Below are positions 1 through 11,356 of a DNA stretch of 64,000 bases, in pieces (within the stretch, counting starts at the first letter, position 1; every line of letters starts with the position of its first letter). Origin of the DNA: Cladocopium goreaui (taxonomy: Eukaryota > Sar > Dinophyceae > Suessiales > Symbiodiniaceae); contig CAMXCT020004002.1 in NCBI GenBank assembly GCA_947184155.2, forward strand, positions 432,863 to 496,862. Reading direction: 5' to 3'. The notes beneath the pieces were generated by a model. The model was not told where the DNA came from. It ran no database searches and was given only the letters and a program-made list of their open reading frames with translations. The translations under genes and the position numbers were made by a program.

Positions 1-1119
1 CATTAGACATTAGACAATTTTAGTATAATTACTATTATCCCCCATTTATGGAACCTCCATTTGAACCTTACAGACATTTCTTATAAACCTTACAGACATA
101 TGGTGTTTACCACATCAAAGAGCTGACAATGGCCATGGTTTCGCCTCTCCATCTGATGGATCGATCCATGTGCTGAAGATGACTCACCGAGAAAAATTGG
201 ATGGTTTGGTACTAAGTCTGGGTGTGCGTGTGTGTGAAAATGGGATATACCCATGTACACCCAAAATTGGCATTGTTTTGCATGAAAACATGATGATGAA
301 CAAGCGGACTTCATGGATTTTCTCCCAAAAAGCAGGAATGCAATATGAATATGATGGGGATATAACCAACAATCAAATTCTTCTTGTCTGCAAAGATCTC
401 CTAAACTCTCTTTTTATGCGTGTTTTTTCATGATACATCACAAATCTGCAGACTCCTGTAACATCTCATGCACGTATATGAACAGGGTCAAATCTTCATG
501 CGCTGGTATCCCAAAATGATACCAAAGCCCGCTTTGGATCATCCAATGATTGTTCGTCAGGCCCAACATCGCTGTTGGATGTTGTTTTTTTCTTCTTGGC
601 CAATGGCTCCAATTTCCCATATGACATTGTTTAAACAAATCTTGCCTGCAATTGGCCGGACAAAACACGTCCTGACAACAAGAAAAGCCGGATAACTGGG
701 TTTTGAAGCCGCTTTGCGATGAAAAGCATGTCCTTTCCATACCGCGGTAACCCAAAAAAAATACTTCCACAATTCCAGGAAAGGTATGAAGGCAGGGCAC
801 TGGTTTGATTCCAAGGGACCCAAAAAAGGGACGAACATCACCCACAATTCCAGGCAGGGCACTGGTTTTCCTCCACCAGGTGCGAAGACGGGATCTCTGT
901 GATCTGGATTTGTCACCAACGCAGGTACTGTATCCAGTAGTTTTGCATGGATTGAAGATAATTATATACATATGTATATATATATGTATATATATATATG
1001 TATATATATATGTATATATATATATACATATCCATATGTCTTTCGTGGGACAAGATTCTCCAAGATAGTGACGACCTCATCCTATGATTTTGCTAGAGAC
1101 GTGCATGGGATTTTCCGAG
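1..1119. other. Upstream sequence, no supported gene
   Basis: Non-coding as read. It contains a TATATG-rich microsatellite at about 959-1033 and the palindromic phrase at the window start (a blunt stretch of CCCCCATTTATGG) that recurs near 39860. Short open frames here have no splice-site support or protein-like composition. Confidence 0.5.
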
Positions 1120-1170
1120 GCCGCCCCCAGAAAGTTCACCCCAACCCAGCACCCCAGGCGGCTTCGCCAT
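1120..1170 (+). CDS. Possible proline-rich exon (first of the zinc-knuckle gene?)
   Basis: The segment lies between an AG|G acceptor at 1118-1119 and a GTGCGTGAG-type donor at 1171. It reads GRPQKVHPNPAPQAASP with phase 1 in and phase 1 out (51 nt). Composition suits the Pro/Ala-rich N-terminal part of the downstream gene, but its phase does not join directly to the next exon, so an exon is missing between them or this one is spurious. Confidence 0.25.
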
Positions 1171-1261
1171 GTGCGTGAGCTCAGTATCGAGCCAATTCGG
1201 CGACCACATGGGAGTTTGACTCAGTGTGACCATCAAGAATGCTGAACCAAGAAATGGCATG

Positions 1262-1371
1262 TACCCTCTGGTAATTTGTTACATAGCTATTGAAAATGGT
1301 GATTTAGTTCGTGGATTTTCCCATTAAAAATGGTGATTTTCCATAGTTATGTAAACGTTTACCAGAGGGTA
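1262..1371. mobile_element. Palindromic element family 1 (introner-like MITE), full copy
   Basis: A 110-bp element with ends TACCCTCTGGTAATTTG and GTAAACGTTTACCAGAGGGTA. The middle carries the family core (TTTAGTTCGTGGATTTTCCCAT and AAAATGGTGATTTTCCATAG). TA at both outer edges fits a TA target-site duplication like that of Tc1/mariner-derived MITEs (inference). No transposase is encoded. See the findings on splice motifs inside the terminal repeats. Confidence 0.8.
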
Positions 1372-1797
1372 TATAAGATGGTTCCTTTTAGTGCTCTTTT
1401 GATGAAATATAGTCATATGTATATTCTGTTGAAATCTTTGAATTCATGCTTCTTGCAGGATATCCACGTCAATTATCGTCAATTCACAACTGGTAAAGAA
1501 GCGTTGGAACAACCACTCTACAGTTGAAAGTGAATTGAGATCATCATCCCAATAAGGCATACGTTATGCTGGAAGGATACCAAGTAAGACTAGTCTTAAA
1601 AATCCCCCATTTGGCAGGATCTATGTTACTTGGGGAGATTATGTAGAATTGCCGTAGTGGCTGATGTTCAAGCCCATGTTTGTAAACCTAGTGAGTTTGG
1701 GCACAAATCCTGCAAAGCTGGTTGAACTTGGTAAGCCCAGAGTCTCAGAAGTTCTGATCATCTTGTGTACTAAAGTGGATGGCCATCCAAATATCAT

Positions 1798-1901
1798 CTG
1801 GTTGGTGGTGTGGAACATTTGGATTATTTTCCATATATTGGGAATAGTAATCCCAACTGACTATCATATTTTTTCAGAGGGGTAGGTATACCACCAACCA
1901 G
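1798..1901. mobile_element. Palindromic element family 2, full copy
   Basis: Ends are CTGGTTGGTGGTGTGGAAC and TACCACCAACCAG. The centre carries TTGGATTATTTTCC, GGGAATAGTAATCCCAACTGAC and a TTTTTTCAGAGGGG tract close to the right end, which resembles a polypyrimidine tract plus 3' splice site. At least nine related copies occur in the window. Confidence 0.75.
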
Positions 1902-2294
1902 TCATTCGTTGGTTCATTTTTTCCCTTGAAATCAGTTGGTTCCTCTTTTTGCATCGTAAGCCCCAGGAGGATGTCGAAAATCAGCACGAGTTTCCTTGGT
2001 TTCACTACAAAATCACCAATAACATCACCAATAACTTGGATGATAAAATTGGAGCCATCACTTCAGAATGCAAACATGCAATATTTTGCGCCGTAAGTTG
2101 GTTGAGTTTCGCTATAGATCTGTCCACCAGAAATGAATGGTAGACCAGTCTTGCTGCTATCAATCCCATTTACAAACAGATACTGTAAAAGCCATGAACG
2201 AATTATGACAAATCGGCCTACTTCTGTTTCATAATTCCATCATAGGTGCCAACGTTTGGTGGTTGAATTCTAATTGTCCGTCATTGTTGTTGGT

Positions 2295-2395
2295 TACCCT
2301 CTGGTAATTTCACAATTTGCTACGAAAGCCATGGCCCATTTACTTCGATGATTTACTAACCTATCGAAATGACGGTTGTTTTCCATAGCTATGTT
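2295..2395. mobile_element. Family 1 element, right end degraded
   Basis: The left end TACCCTCTGGTAATTTCAC is intact, and the inner motifs GCCATGGCCCATTTA and TTTTCCATAGCTATGTTA are recognisable. The right GAGGGTA end is missing. It belongs to the subfamily with GCCATGGCCCATTT in the core, as at 36037 and 39684. Confidence 0.55.
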
Positions 2396-2589
2396 ATGTT
2401 AGAATATAGTTACTATAGCCATTTAACCCCATTTAACCTACAGCCGTGTTATGCTATGTTAGTTTATTGTGTTATTGGAGGGAAAATGGGGTTTTCCATG
2501 GCAAGTTGTAACCCCAAAAAAGATGCCGAAAAGCTTCTACTTATCACGGAAATATAGATTTGGATTCCACTGTTCTATCTTTTTTGGGG

Positions 2590-2665
2590 ATCTCTATATA
2601 CAGTACATGTATATATATACATACTATATATATATACACATATACTATATATATATATATTTGCA
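2590..2665. repeat. TA-rich microsatellite
   Basis: Alternating ATATAT/CATATA dinucleotide runs just upstream of the inferred exon at 2713. No coding meaning is assigned. Confidence 0.7.
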
Positions 2666-2712
2666 CATATGATCTATCCATCTATCGTATAGTGTTCCTT
2701 TCACCATTTCAG

Positions 2713-2762
2713 CTGGTCCTCAAGGCCTGGAATGCCTGCTATGGCGGCCATGCCGGGAGCAG
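2713..2762 (+). CDS. Exon, Met/Pro/Ala-rich segment (zinc-knuckle gene)
   Basis: Acceptor TTTCAG| at 2707-2712. The in-frame reading ends RPGMPAMAAMPGAG. The donor is GC (GCAG|GCCATG). Splicing to 4565 keeps the frame and continues the Gly/Ala run. The composition matches the following Met-rich exons, which is the main reason for accepting it. Confidence 0.5.
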
Positions 2763-2800
2763 GCCATGCCGTGCACTCGTTGAATGGAGATCATAGATGT

Positions 2801-3092
2801 CCCAAATTCCCATTGGTTGGTTGATTAATAGAGGGGTTTGAAGAAACCCCTTTAAGTTACAGGTTTCTACAAGGTGGTGCCCCCTAGATAGCTAAGTTGG
2901 TTTATAACTCCAATAACTATGGTTTATAGGTGATATATCTATAGTTAATGGGATTATAAACCAACTTATAACTGGGGGGCACCACCTTGTAGAGGGGTTT
3001 GAAAAAAACCCTTTAAGTTACAGGTTTCTATGATGATAGATGGGATTAACCAGCTCCCGGCCCCTCTATTTTTACCAAAAGGACATTGTTGG
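2801..3092. mobile_element. Family 4 element with a family 3 element nested inside
   Basis: The outer element begins CCCAAATTCCCATTGGTTGG and ends near CTCCCGGCCCCTCTATTTTT; an uninterrupted relative lies at 41104-41241. Compared with that copy, about 161 bp is extra here and contains the family 3 palindrome at 2867-2992. The insertion is bracketed by a 41-bp direct repeat (TAGAGGGGTTTGAA through AGGTTTCTA at 2829-2869 and 2990-3030). Confidence 0.65.
2867..2992. mobile_element. Palindromic element family 3
   Basis: Ends are CTACAAGGTGGTGCCCCCTAG and GGGGGGCACCACCTTGTAG, with inner arms TAAGTTGGTTTATAA and TTATAAACCAACTTATAA. A diverged relative is at 57405-57541, and fragments are at about 30640-30700 and 31068-31095. 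The left end offers AAG|GTGGTG and the right end TTGTAG|, again donor- and acceptor-like. Confidence 0.65.
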
Positions 3093-3423
3093 TGGAGATT
3101 GTAGTGAAGATCATGGGGATTAGCCATGAACAATGGGATTTAGCTAGTTGGGATACATGAGAGCTTAACAGATTTGACATGAACTGACCATTTATCAGTG
3201 TTTTTCTGGCCATTTCGATGAATTTTTGACAGTCCTGCTAGGATTACGATTTGTAGGGTATCAAAGTTGAATCACGAGAGCACGTGACTGCTATCCATGG
3301 TGACAACAATACCAATTGCTTTCCGGGATTTATTTCTTGTAGGTCATGATTTTTGGTAGCCTTTTCCGTTCCCTAAGCCATCACTGCGGAAGGCATGATG
3401 CTAAGGAGAGAACGCTCTCCGGG

Positions 3424-3850
3424 CAATGGTACATGTGGTAAATCGGTAAATTGGTAAATTTCGCCGCTCTTCAGGCCATGGTAAATTGGGTAAATCAGTA
3501 AAGTGGTGAATTTTGCTGTGTCCGGGCAAAGGTAAATTTGGTAAATCCGTAAATCTGTAAATTTTAATCTCGTAGTATCATGATACAACTTTACGAATTT
3601 ACCGTTTTACTGTTTTACCGCCTCTTCTTCCTCACGCTCCACTACATTGATACATTACGCCTTTACGGGTTTACGGTAAATTTTGCTTACGGTAAATTTT
3701 GCAAATTTACCAAATTTACCGTTTTACGCTCCGAAAGCGGCACGCTCAGATCGTAAATTTAGGAATTTACCGTTTTACGGAGCGTTTTACGGGGCGTTTC
3801 TCTGGAACAATGGAATTTACCATTTTACGGTTTACCGTTTTACGGCGCGC
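3424..3850. repeat. GGTAAAT / ATTTACC-rich inverted array
   Basis: The first half is dense in GGTAAAT and GTAAAT words and the second half in AAATTTACCG and TTTTACGG words, so the two halves could fold into a long imperfect hairpin. The second half also has higher GC (GGCGCGCC, GACGCGCGCC). It does not match the named element families. Confidence 0.5.
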
Positions 3851-4384
3851 CTTTTGGCAAGACGTGCCTTAGACGCGCGCCTTACACACAGACCACAGTG
3901 TGCCCTAGCCATGTTCAGGGTATTTCAACCAGAGTAGCTCTGCAACATGTACGTGTGCCCATACATGGTGATACACAGGATTCAAACTTTGGGTACTGTG
4001 CCCAAAATTCCTAAGGTTGTGGAACACCTACTTCTAAGCTCAAATCCACACATGTGAGTTCTGCATAAAGTAGCAAGTAAGTAGGTCTGTCAGGCAGCCA
4101 GAAGGTAGACTACAGGATGGTTTTATGGAAGCTGACCAGAGAAAAAGACGTGTCAAACCATGGAAAAACATAATTTCGACTGATCAACGCTATTCAATAC
4201 CCAATTTCCCGCACTTGTTCCTTGAATCAGCAACCTGTGATGCATATTGCATACATATACATATATATATATATGTGTGGGTGGATTATAGTCTTACCCT
4301 TGCACTCTAAGCATTTTCGATGATAGATTGGTTTACCATATATTATATATTCCACTGAAAGTTGAATTTGTAGCATTGGATCAA

Positions 4385-4540
4385 TGAACCATCAAGGCGG
4401 TATATATATATATACATTACATTACATTACCTTACCTCACATTACGTTGCATTACGTTACATTACATTATATTATATTTTATTATATTATATTAAATTAT
4501 GTTATATTATATTATATATGTATATATAGTGTGTATCATT
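4385..4540. repeat. ATTAC / ATTATATT simple repeat
   Basis: Runs of ACATTACATTAC, then TTATATTATATT and TATATG lie immediately upstream of the exon at 4565. It is low-complexity intron sequence. Confidence 0.7.
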
Positions 4541-4564
4541 GAATCATTGATGATCTACTTGCAG

Positions 4565-4628
4565 GCGCAGGTGCGGCTGGCGCGGCAGGCGCCGGCCAGA
4601 TGCCCAACATGATGTCCGGAGACCAAGG
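4565..4628 (+). CDS. Exon, Gly/Ala run followed by QMPNMMSGDQG
   Basis: Acceptor TTGCAG|GCGC. The exon reads as an alternating Gly/Ala stretch and then QMPNMMSGDQ. The donor is GT (CAAGG|GTCGGAG). Phase out is 2, which is what the next exon at 5559 needs. Confidence 0.55.
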
Positions 4629-5558
4629 GTCGGAGATCTCGATCTCTTCTGTTTTGATGAGAAAATCCACCAGAAATGGCATGTTTGATACCAAGATCAG
4701 CCATGATACCAGGATTTTAAATGGGAACATGTCAGTTTTTGTTGGGATGCAAAAGATAACATCTGCAATCATCCAGAAAATGGATTGCTAACAAGAAAAT
4801 CATTCAGTTCAAATCAGCCATGAATTCGATTTTGAATCGGCAAATCGTCCACAAATTTGGGTGTTCATGTCTGGTGAAAAAACATCAAAAAACATCAAAT
4901 TCATCGAGAGATTGTGATTGTGAATATACAGTAGAATCTGTAGAAATCACCCGTGAGCAGGATTTTGATAATAAAATATCCATTGGGGAAGGCAGACTTG
5001 ATGAGAATCAGCCTGAGGTAGATGATTGTCCCATGCACCTGTGTAATGCTTAGTAGTGGATGATGCTGCCATCAATGGATGAAGATCAACCTGAGGAGCC
5101 AAAAAATGCATCTGATATGCAAGCTTGGACAGGTACAAAACGGGAATTCACAAGGGTCAATTTCCATCGGAAATTGGGAAACAATCCAGACTAAATCGCG
5201 AATTTTCTGATGATTTTTGTCTTAGGTTATAGGGGGTGTCCATGTTATCCTTGGTTTTCCAACAGAAAATCCGCTGATTCACACCAGAAAATCAGAGCCA
5301 TACCCGGTTTTTATTGCTGGTGGTTGTCTTTTCATGACCAGGGTTTAATAAGAAGATATGGGCATATCAATCTAACGGAATCTTTTTATGGATGAGGGTT
5401 AGTACACCGCTTATCTTTGCTGTTTATCAGCCTCAAGATTGCTGCTGAAGTCTCCGTTTGCTGCTGCAACCCTCATGTGCGCAGAGCTCCTAAGATTGGG
5501 TCCCTAAACAACTACGATAGATAGTATACCTGTTGCTTATCTTCCTTGAAACCCTGAG

Positions 5559-5629
5559 GGCCATGCCTGGAATGGAGCAGATGATGAGTGCCATGATGCA
5601 GCAGATGAACCAGCCCGGCATGAAGGTGG
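5559..5629 (+). CDS. Exon, Met/Gln-rich segment
   Basis: Acceptor CCTGAG|GG. It reads AMPGMEQMMSAMMQQMNQPG followed by MK. The donor is either GT at 5626 or GC at 5630; the GC choice keeps frame with the exon at 6100. Met/Gln-rich repeats like this are usually disordered. Confidence 0.6.
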
Positions 5630-5954
5630 GCGGGAAACAAATATGGAGGATATCATGCAGATACCAACTCAACCAACTAATAAGATTGTTGGGTGTGTCT
5701 GAAAATGTGGCGTTGCACCCCCACAAAAATGGCCCTTTTAAGCTTGCCGAGACTGCGCGCAGAACGTAATGGGAAAGTTTGTAAATACTGTGACAAATTT
5801 CGCAACGTCTAACTCGAACATCATCTTTTCGCAAGTATCGCCACCAAAAAGTTACAGAAACCTGGGAATTACTCTCCGGTACTCAAACATAGCAATGGAA
5901 AAATCCGCCATTTATAGATGAATGTCCCATTAAACCACCATTATTATCATGTTG

Positions 5955-6052
5955 TTCCTATATACATATATATATATACACATACACATATATATATACA
6001 TATATACATATACACATATAAACATATGCATATATATATGTATATATATATA
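5955..6052. repeat. ATATAC/ACACAT microsatellite
   Basis: A tandem tract of TATATA and CACATATA dinucleotide variants in the intron between 5629 and 6100. Confidence 0.75.
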
Positions 6053-6099
6053 TATCGAGTTTCCCTGGATTATCCCATGAAAACCCAACATATGCCTAG

Positions 6100-6158
6100 G
6101 ATTTATGCCGTCCCAGGAGATGATGGCTGCCATGATGGGACAGGCACCAGCCTCGCAG
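6100..6158 (+). CDS. Exon, FMPSQEMMAAMMGQAPASQ
   Basis: Acceptor CCTAG|GA. It continues the Met-rich pattern as GFMPSQEMMAAMMGQAPASQ. The donor is GC (TCGCAG|GCATGG). Phase out is 0, matching the exon at 6335. Confidence 0.55.
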
Positions 6159-6334
6159 GCATGGCATGAGCCGGGGGATTTGAGGAAAAAATGGCGGGGT
6201 GAACCATGGTTAACCATTGGGAAAATGGGGATTTCATGGGACTTAATCCGGATTTCCTGCGGCCCGGTGAGGCAAATGGGAGAGTTGATGCCGTTTTTGT
6301 TCATGGCACCTCATATTGAGCGATGGGAGCTCAG

Positions 6335-6365
6335 GGCTTCGAAAGCGGAAGCGCTGCCAACCTGG
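6335..6365 (+). CDS. Short exon, GFESGSAANL
   Basis: A 31-nt segment between CTCAG|G and CTGG|GTGAATG. It reads GFESGSAANL and ends in phase 1. It is short, but both splice signals are good and the frame is supplied by the exon before it. Confidence 0.45.
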
Positions 6366-6675
6366 GTGAATGACAGGCAGCTTGGGCCCTCTGAGGAAAA
6401 GATGTGCACACAAGGGACGTTGAGCTCACTCTGACGTTCGGCCCCTCGTCATCAACAAGAGAGGCGACAAAGGGTACTCCAAGAGCTGAGTTTCTGATGG
6501 CTTGCCGCATGTTTGGAATAAGTATATATGAAAAACTTGGAACCCTTCCGGTTTCAATTTTGATTCATCAACTCTAAGCTGCTGGTGCGTTCAGTTCGTT
6601 CTTAATGTTTCTACTCGCAATGCTTCTACAAACCTTGGCGATACTGGATCTATTGATTTGGGGACCCTCATTGGA

Positions 6676-6769
6676 GATATTGCGGGGGTCTCGCGGGATA
6701 TGGCCTTGGAATGCCTTTCAATCAGGCAGCTGCTGTCGGAGCTGCTTCCTCCATTGTTGGGCTCGGGGT
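6676..6769 (+). CDS. Candidate exon, frame uncertain
   Basis: Two readings look protein-like: a Gly/Ala-rich one containing YGLGMPFNQAAAVGAASSIV, which suits the gene's composition, and one expected from the upstream phase containing DIAGVSRDMALECLSIRQLL. The donor is GGG|GTGAGT. A similar Gly/Leu-rich open stretch follows at about 6800-6895 (EAAYGLGYLAAFGLAPL). Confidence 0.35.
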
Positions 6770-6895
6770 GAGTAGGGCATTGTGGCACTGTTGGCCCGAT
6801 CGGTGGTGGAAAGGACCACATTGAGGCGGCGTATGGTCTTGGATACTTGGCCGCCTTTGGTTTGGCGCCTTTGTGCGCTGTTTTGCGCGCAAGAT

Positions 6896-8971
6896 GCTAG
6901 GTTGGGGAAGCTAGGGGAGGGCTTGTTCTTCCCAATTTTGTGATGTTTGGATCATGGACTTAGCTGGGACTTCATTGGGATTTATTGGAATTGAATAGGA
7001 TTGAAACTTCCGAAAGTGGGATTTGATCATGAAAATTTGGATTCAAACTCTAGAAATATGGGATTGGAAGCAAGAAAAATGGGATGCAACCAGTCAAAAG
7101 TCCAGAAATTAGCAGCAACAATCAGGGATTAAGCAACATCTATGGTATCGGCCTATACGTCTATACATATATATATATATATATATATGATACATAGAGT
7201 CAACATCTTTGGTGTCAATGATGGAGACTGGGGGGTTCAATGAAGTCCTGTCTGTTCCTGGGATGATCTCACTCGACCTTACCATGGATGGTTTCTCTTG
7301 GGGGAACACTACTGCATCCAAAATGGCGGCAAAAGTCTGGTTTGGGATGTAACGAATCATGCAGAAATGCTGCACGTTGCATTTGTATATAGAACAGAAC
7401 TCTGTTTTTCTACGGGTGGAATTGACATTGCAGTTAATCGAACACCATTATAGCTACGAATCACAATTTGTGCACAGTTTGTTTGAGGTTTTAAGGACCT
7501 TGCACCGAACTCGCCTTTTACCGTCGATTTTGACATTGGGGAAATCATGTCAGAATCTCGCCCATTTCATCGGTGCCGAAAAAAATGATGTACGGTCCGC
7601 GAAAAATCGGACATAAGCAAGCAACCCATCGGGTGTCACCACCCTCGACACCAAGGAAGAAGGCCAAGCCTATTTCACCTTGAAGATCATGCCAGCAAAA
7701 CATCATTATTCACCATCATTATTAGCCATCATTAGCCATCATTATTAACATGAGTGTAGCAAAACATGAGTGCAGCCAACAAAAGTGATGATACAAGCAA
7801 GACCGAGGTGGTAAAGCCCAAATTGGTGATGCACCCAACGATACATTCGGGTGTCAGCCACAAAGTTGTAATATGATATAGCCATATGTAATCTAACATA
7901 ATATAACAAAATATAGCCATGTATAACCAACCCAAAAACATCATTATTCACCATCATTATTAACCATCATTAACCATCATTATTAACCATCATTAACCCA
8001 AATATGAACGTCCATCCAGTTGCCAACAGACTCGGGGATCAGCACGGAATGTTTTCTGCGTCGCCACTGGGAGGTTCCGAAAGATCCACCGGCTGAGAGT
8101 CGACCGGAGCCAAGGCGCCGGCACGGTGACTCACGGTTTTCATTCTAGTGGTATTTGTTGTGGTGGATGAGGATGATGATGATGAATGAATGACTATTGA
8201 TCATTACCCCCTTATTATAACTGATATTGTCAAACTATAGCGTTGCTACTTTATATTAGGACTAGTTGTGGTTGATGGGATGGTATCCACAGCTTCTTCA
8301 CAGCGCTCTGCAGGAAGGGAAGCTTCAAAGGTCGAGGCTGGGATTGCTACCAAACCTCAGGCTCTGAAATTAGGGTACCCATAAATTCTCAGGACCATGA
8401 TGATTTTGCCCCACTAAAATCGGAATGTTTGGAAGACGCCAAAAATGGTTGAGGGTGGGTATGGGTCAAAAAGGTGGTACCAGTGGAATGGCCATGATTT
8501 CAGGATTCGCAATTTCATTGTGGATGTAACTTGACCATGGCACATACAAAGTTGGCTATGTATCCCGTTATAATTATTGTTTATGTGTTTCTATTTTTAT
8601 ATCCCCGTTGGTAAAAAAAAACACAGTGTTGTTGCTTAGATTCCCCTTTATTGCCATTTATAACATCCCCCAAGTGTTGGTATATAGAATCCAAAGTTTA
8701 ACCATGGAAAATGATGGAAAATGTAGGGGTGGTTATAAGCTGCGAAAAAGATCCCCGTGACTCATTTTGTCGACCAGTGACTCTCTGGGACAAAATGAGC
8801 CTTAATATTGAACCCCCAGCCTAGCGTCTCTGGTTGAGAACTGGAATCTATTTATTTTGCTGGCCATATAGGATGAACCGTTTCAGAAGATAGATAAATA
8901 GATAGATAAATAAATAAATAGATAGACAGATAGACAGATAGATCGATTCACAGCTGGTCCCCAACCGCTAG
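6896..8971. other. Long intron or unread exons
   Basis: Mostly AT-rich intron-like sequence, with a TA microsatellite at 7165-7190 and ATTATTCACCATCATTA repeats at 7690-7745 and 7930-7995. A GC-richer patch at 8030-8135 could hold one more exon (FSASPLGGSERST or the alternative frame), but neither boundary is convincing. Confidence 0.4.
8880..8945. repeat. GATA/GACA microsatellite
   Basis: Tandem GATAGATAAATA and GACAGATA units about 30 bp upstream of the exon at 8972. Confidence 0.75.
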
Positions 8972-9028
8972 GCAAAGATCTGGACGGCGACGACCTTGAC
9001 GGACCCCCAAATGGTGGCAAAGGCAAAG
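8972..9028 (+). CDS. Exon, Asp-rich then GGKGK linker
   Basis: Acceptor CGCTAG|GC and donor GC (GCAAAG|GCGCG). The 57 nt are exactly phase 1 to phase 1 and read KDLDGDDLDGPPNGGKGK. Spliced to the micro-exon at 10470 it gives GKGKGKSECFK, leading straight into the first zinc knuckle. This agreement makes the call fairly strong. Confidence 0.65.
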
Positions 9029-9176
9029 GCGCGATTGGATGGTGAACAGCTGATGTGTTGAAAAGCTATGGTTTATTCTGGTAAACCTTAGTGTTTTTTT
9101 AAGCAACTGTAAACCAATAAGCCTACCATTTGGGGATGGTTTTCTTACTAGCGATTAAATTGGTGCTTAAGATGTT

Positions 9177-9200
9177 TACCCTCTGGTAAACTAACAGTTT
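9177..9200. mobile_element. Family 1 element, solo left end
   Basis: Only TACCCTCTGGTAAACTAACA is present; no partner GAGGGTA end follows within a plausible distance. Confidence 0.5.
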
Positions 9201-10469
9201 GCGAACTGGAAAGTCAAAGATTTTGGTCGGGAAATCAGGGAGATTCTTGGGTAAGAAAAGAAAAATGGGTGACGGTTGGCTGTTAATGGGATATTAATGG
9301 GGATAGATAAGATATCTCATGATATTAAAAGTAACTAAAGTAACCAAAACCAAGAAGTTAGGAGATCTGATGAATATATATATATATAACCAATAGTGAT
9401 TAACAAGATGTTATTTGTGGTTGTGTCCGGCAATGCATGATTTAACCCCCCACTTCCGGCCAGAAAACAATGATAAATGGAATTTTAGGATATTTGGCGG
9501 AAACCACCAAGAAATAATCCCATGTTAGGGATCCTTATCTCTTTCCTCTAGAAACATCACTTTTGGATCATCCCGGGTAAGGCATTGGATTCCCACTTCC
9601 GTGACGAAACAATCAACTTTTCCTACTCATATGACTCATATCAGAATACAAAAAGATCCGACATATGTCCGTTCTATACCAGTTATAGTTGGCTTTATAC
9701 ACCTAGCTCACCATTTCGAATGATTTTTTTTGCCACCATTCGAATGCTGCTTCAATAGCCAGTTCCAGGTGAGTCAGATGTTTATGGGATTTTCTGAAAA
9801 AATCTGGTTTCAATGAGTTGTTCCAGCCCAAAAAATTGGATGAAAACTTGAACAGCTGACTTTCAAAGTCAAAGTCGTGGGTTGAAGCTGCCAAACCCTG
9901 GATTTGCGCTTAGAGAGTCAGATGTTGGTTGATATTCTTGGTTTTTTCAATGGCATATGTAGGCAACCAAGTTCGATGTTGTCCAATGAGAATCTCTATG
10001 CCACTGTCAATCCTTCTAGTGGTTTCGTATAGCCAAGACCATCTCAGAGAGTGTCTTGGACCATGCAGGTTTTTTTGATGCCTTGAATGCTGTTCATTCC
10101 CTATTGGATCTATCCATTCTAGGGTCCCATGTTGGGGCTTCAGTATTACGAGAATGGGATTATTTCCCCCACCTTTTTTGGCATCTGTATGATTCCTTTT
10201 TTCTCACACTGCCGTGGAAGATAAAGATCTGTACAGCCTCAAAATGTTCTGCTTCAGAGGAAAGTCTGAAGGAGATTGGTCGCAACTGCTTGAACCTCTC
10301 CAGATTACGTTGTTGTATGGAAACTCCCATTGTAAGCCAGACATCTCTTCTGTGTTTTGTAGCCAGGAATTTCTGGGTTCACCGAGCATCGGCATGGACA
10401 GACTTACTTTAGCTGTGTGTTTCGTTCTTTCTCCCCCCAAGCAACTGCGGAAAAGCCATTCGCCGCTAG

Positions 10470-10488
10470 GCAAGAGTGAGTGCTTCAA
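10470..10488 (+). CDS. 19-nt micro-exon, first half of zinc knuckle 1
   Basis: Acceptor CCGCTAG|GC and donor TTCAA|GTCGCT. It encodes GKSECFK, with phase 1 in and phase 2 out. Joined to 11119 it gives C-F-K-C-GGFG-H-FARE-C, a perfect CX2CX4HX4C knuckle, which is strong evidence despite the tiny size. Confidence 0.65.
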
Positions 10489-10934
10489 GTCGCTTTAGCT
10501 GCAAAGGGGCCGTACGGTGATGATGTGATGATTACGAATCTATTAAGATCATTTTAATCTGCTAAACTGATGGTAAACACGACACATCATACTAAGCCAC
10601 TGTTGATTACAGGAGGTTTTTTTCTATCCAATATTCATGTGTAATTATCATAATCCATTCGCGGGAATCCCGTTCTTCACCAACCCGAATGATGGAATCA
10701 CAGAGGGTTTAACATTGCTCACATGCCCCATCTCCATGATGAAATCCTCCCTGCGATTTTCCATCGCGGGCAGATCCGCATGATCTTTCATGGTTTATAT
10801 TTATTGGCTACGAAATTCCCATTGTTTGATCTTTCTTTGGCGGTTGAAGTCTACATTTCTGTCTCCCGAAATCTCATAGATCAATCTCTTTGGCACTTGA
10901 ACTATTTACTGTTTAAAGCATTCCCTAGCCAGCA

Positions 10935-11020
10935 TGGCTCTCTCTCTCTCTCTATATATATATATTTATATTTATATATATATATACATTTACATTTACC
11001 TATATATATATATTGTAATA
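10935..11020. repeat. TC then TATA/TTTATA microsatellite
   Basis: CTCTCTCTCTCT followed by TATATATTTATATT variants in the intron between the micro-exon and the rest of knuckle 1. Confidence 0.75.
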
Positions 11021-11118
11021 TATATATACATTGTTGTTATTATGATGATACATATGTTTGGTTCTATGTTTAACCCACCAACCGGTGATTCCCCGGTTTT
11101 TTTGCGTTGAACGCCCAG

Positions 11119-11168
11119 GTGTGGTGGCTTTGGACACTTTGCACGCGAATGCCCGGAAGGCAGCTCTG
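11119..11168 (+). CDS. Exon, second half of zinc knuckle 1
   Basis: Acceptor CGCCCAG|GTGTGG and donor GCTCTG|GTGGAT. It reads CGGFGHFARECPEGSS. The second Cys, His and last Cys of the CCHC motif are here; the first Cys is on the micro-exon at 10470. Phase out is 1, fitting the next GK-rich exon at 11965. A lone family 1 end lies 32 bp downstream. Confidence 0.7.
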
Positions 11169-11200
11169 GTGGATGGAAGATATCCGAATCACCAGGTTGG

Positions 11201-11216
11201 TACCCTCTGGTAAACT
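11201..11216. mobile_element. Family 1 element, solo left end
   Basis: TACCCTCTGGTAAACT with no matching right end before the complete copy at 11357. The DNA between them has many GGGATTTAATGGG-type phrases. Confidence 0.5.
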
Positions 11217-11356
11217 AAGAACCTGGTGATCAATGGTGATTTATGGTGATTAAATGGGATTTTAATGGGATTTAGTGGCTCTGGTCATGGGATTTTATTG
11301 GATTTAATGGGATTTTAATGGGAATTGATGGTGATCAATAGGGATTTATTGGAACT

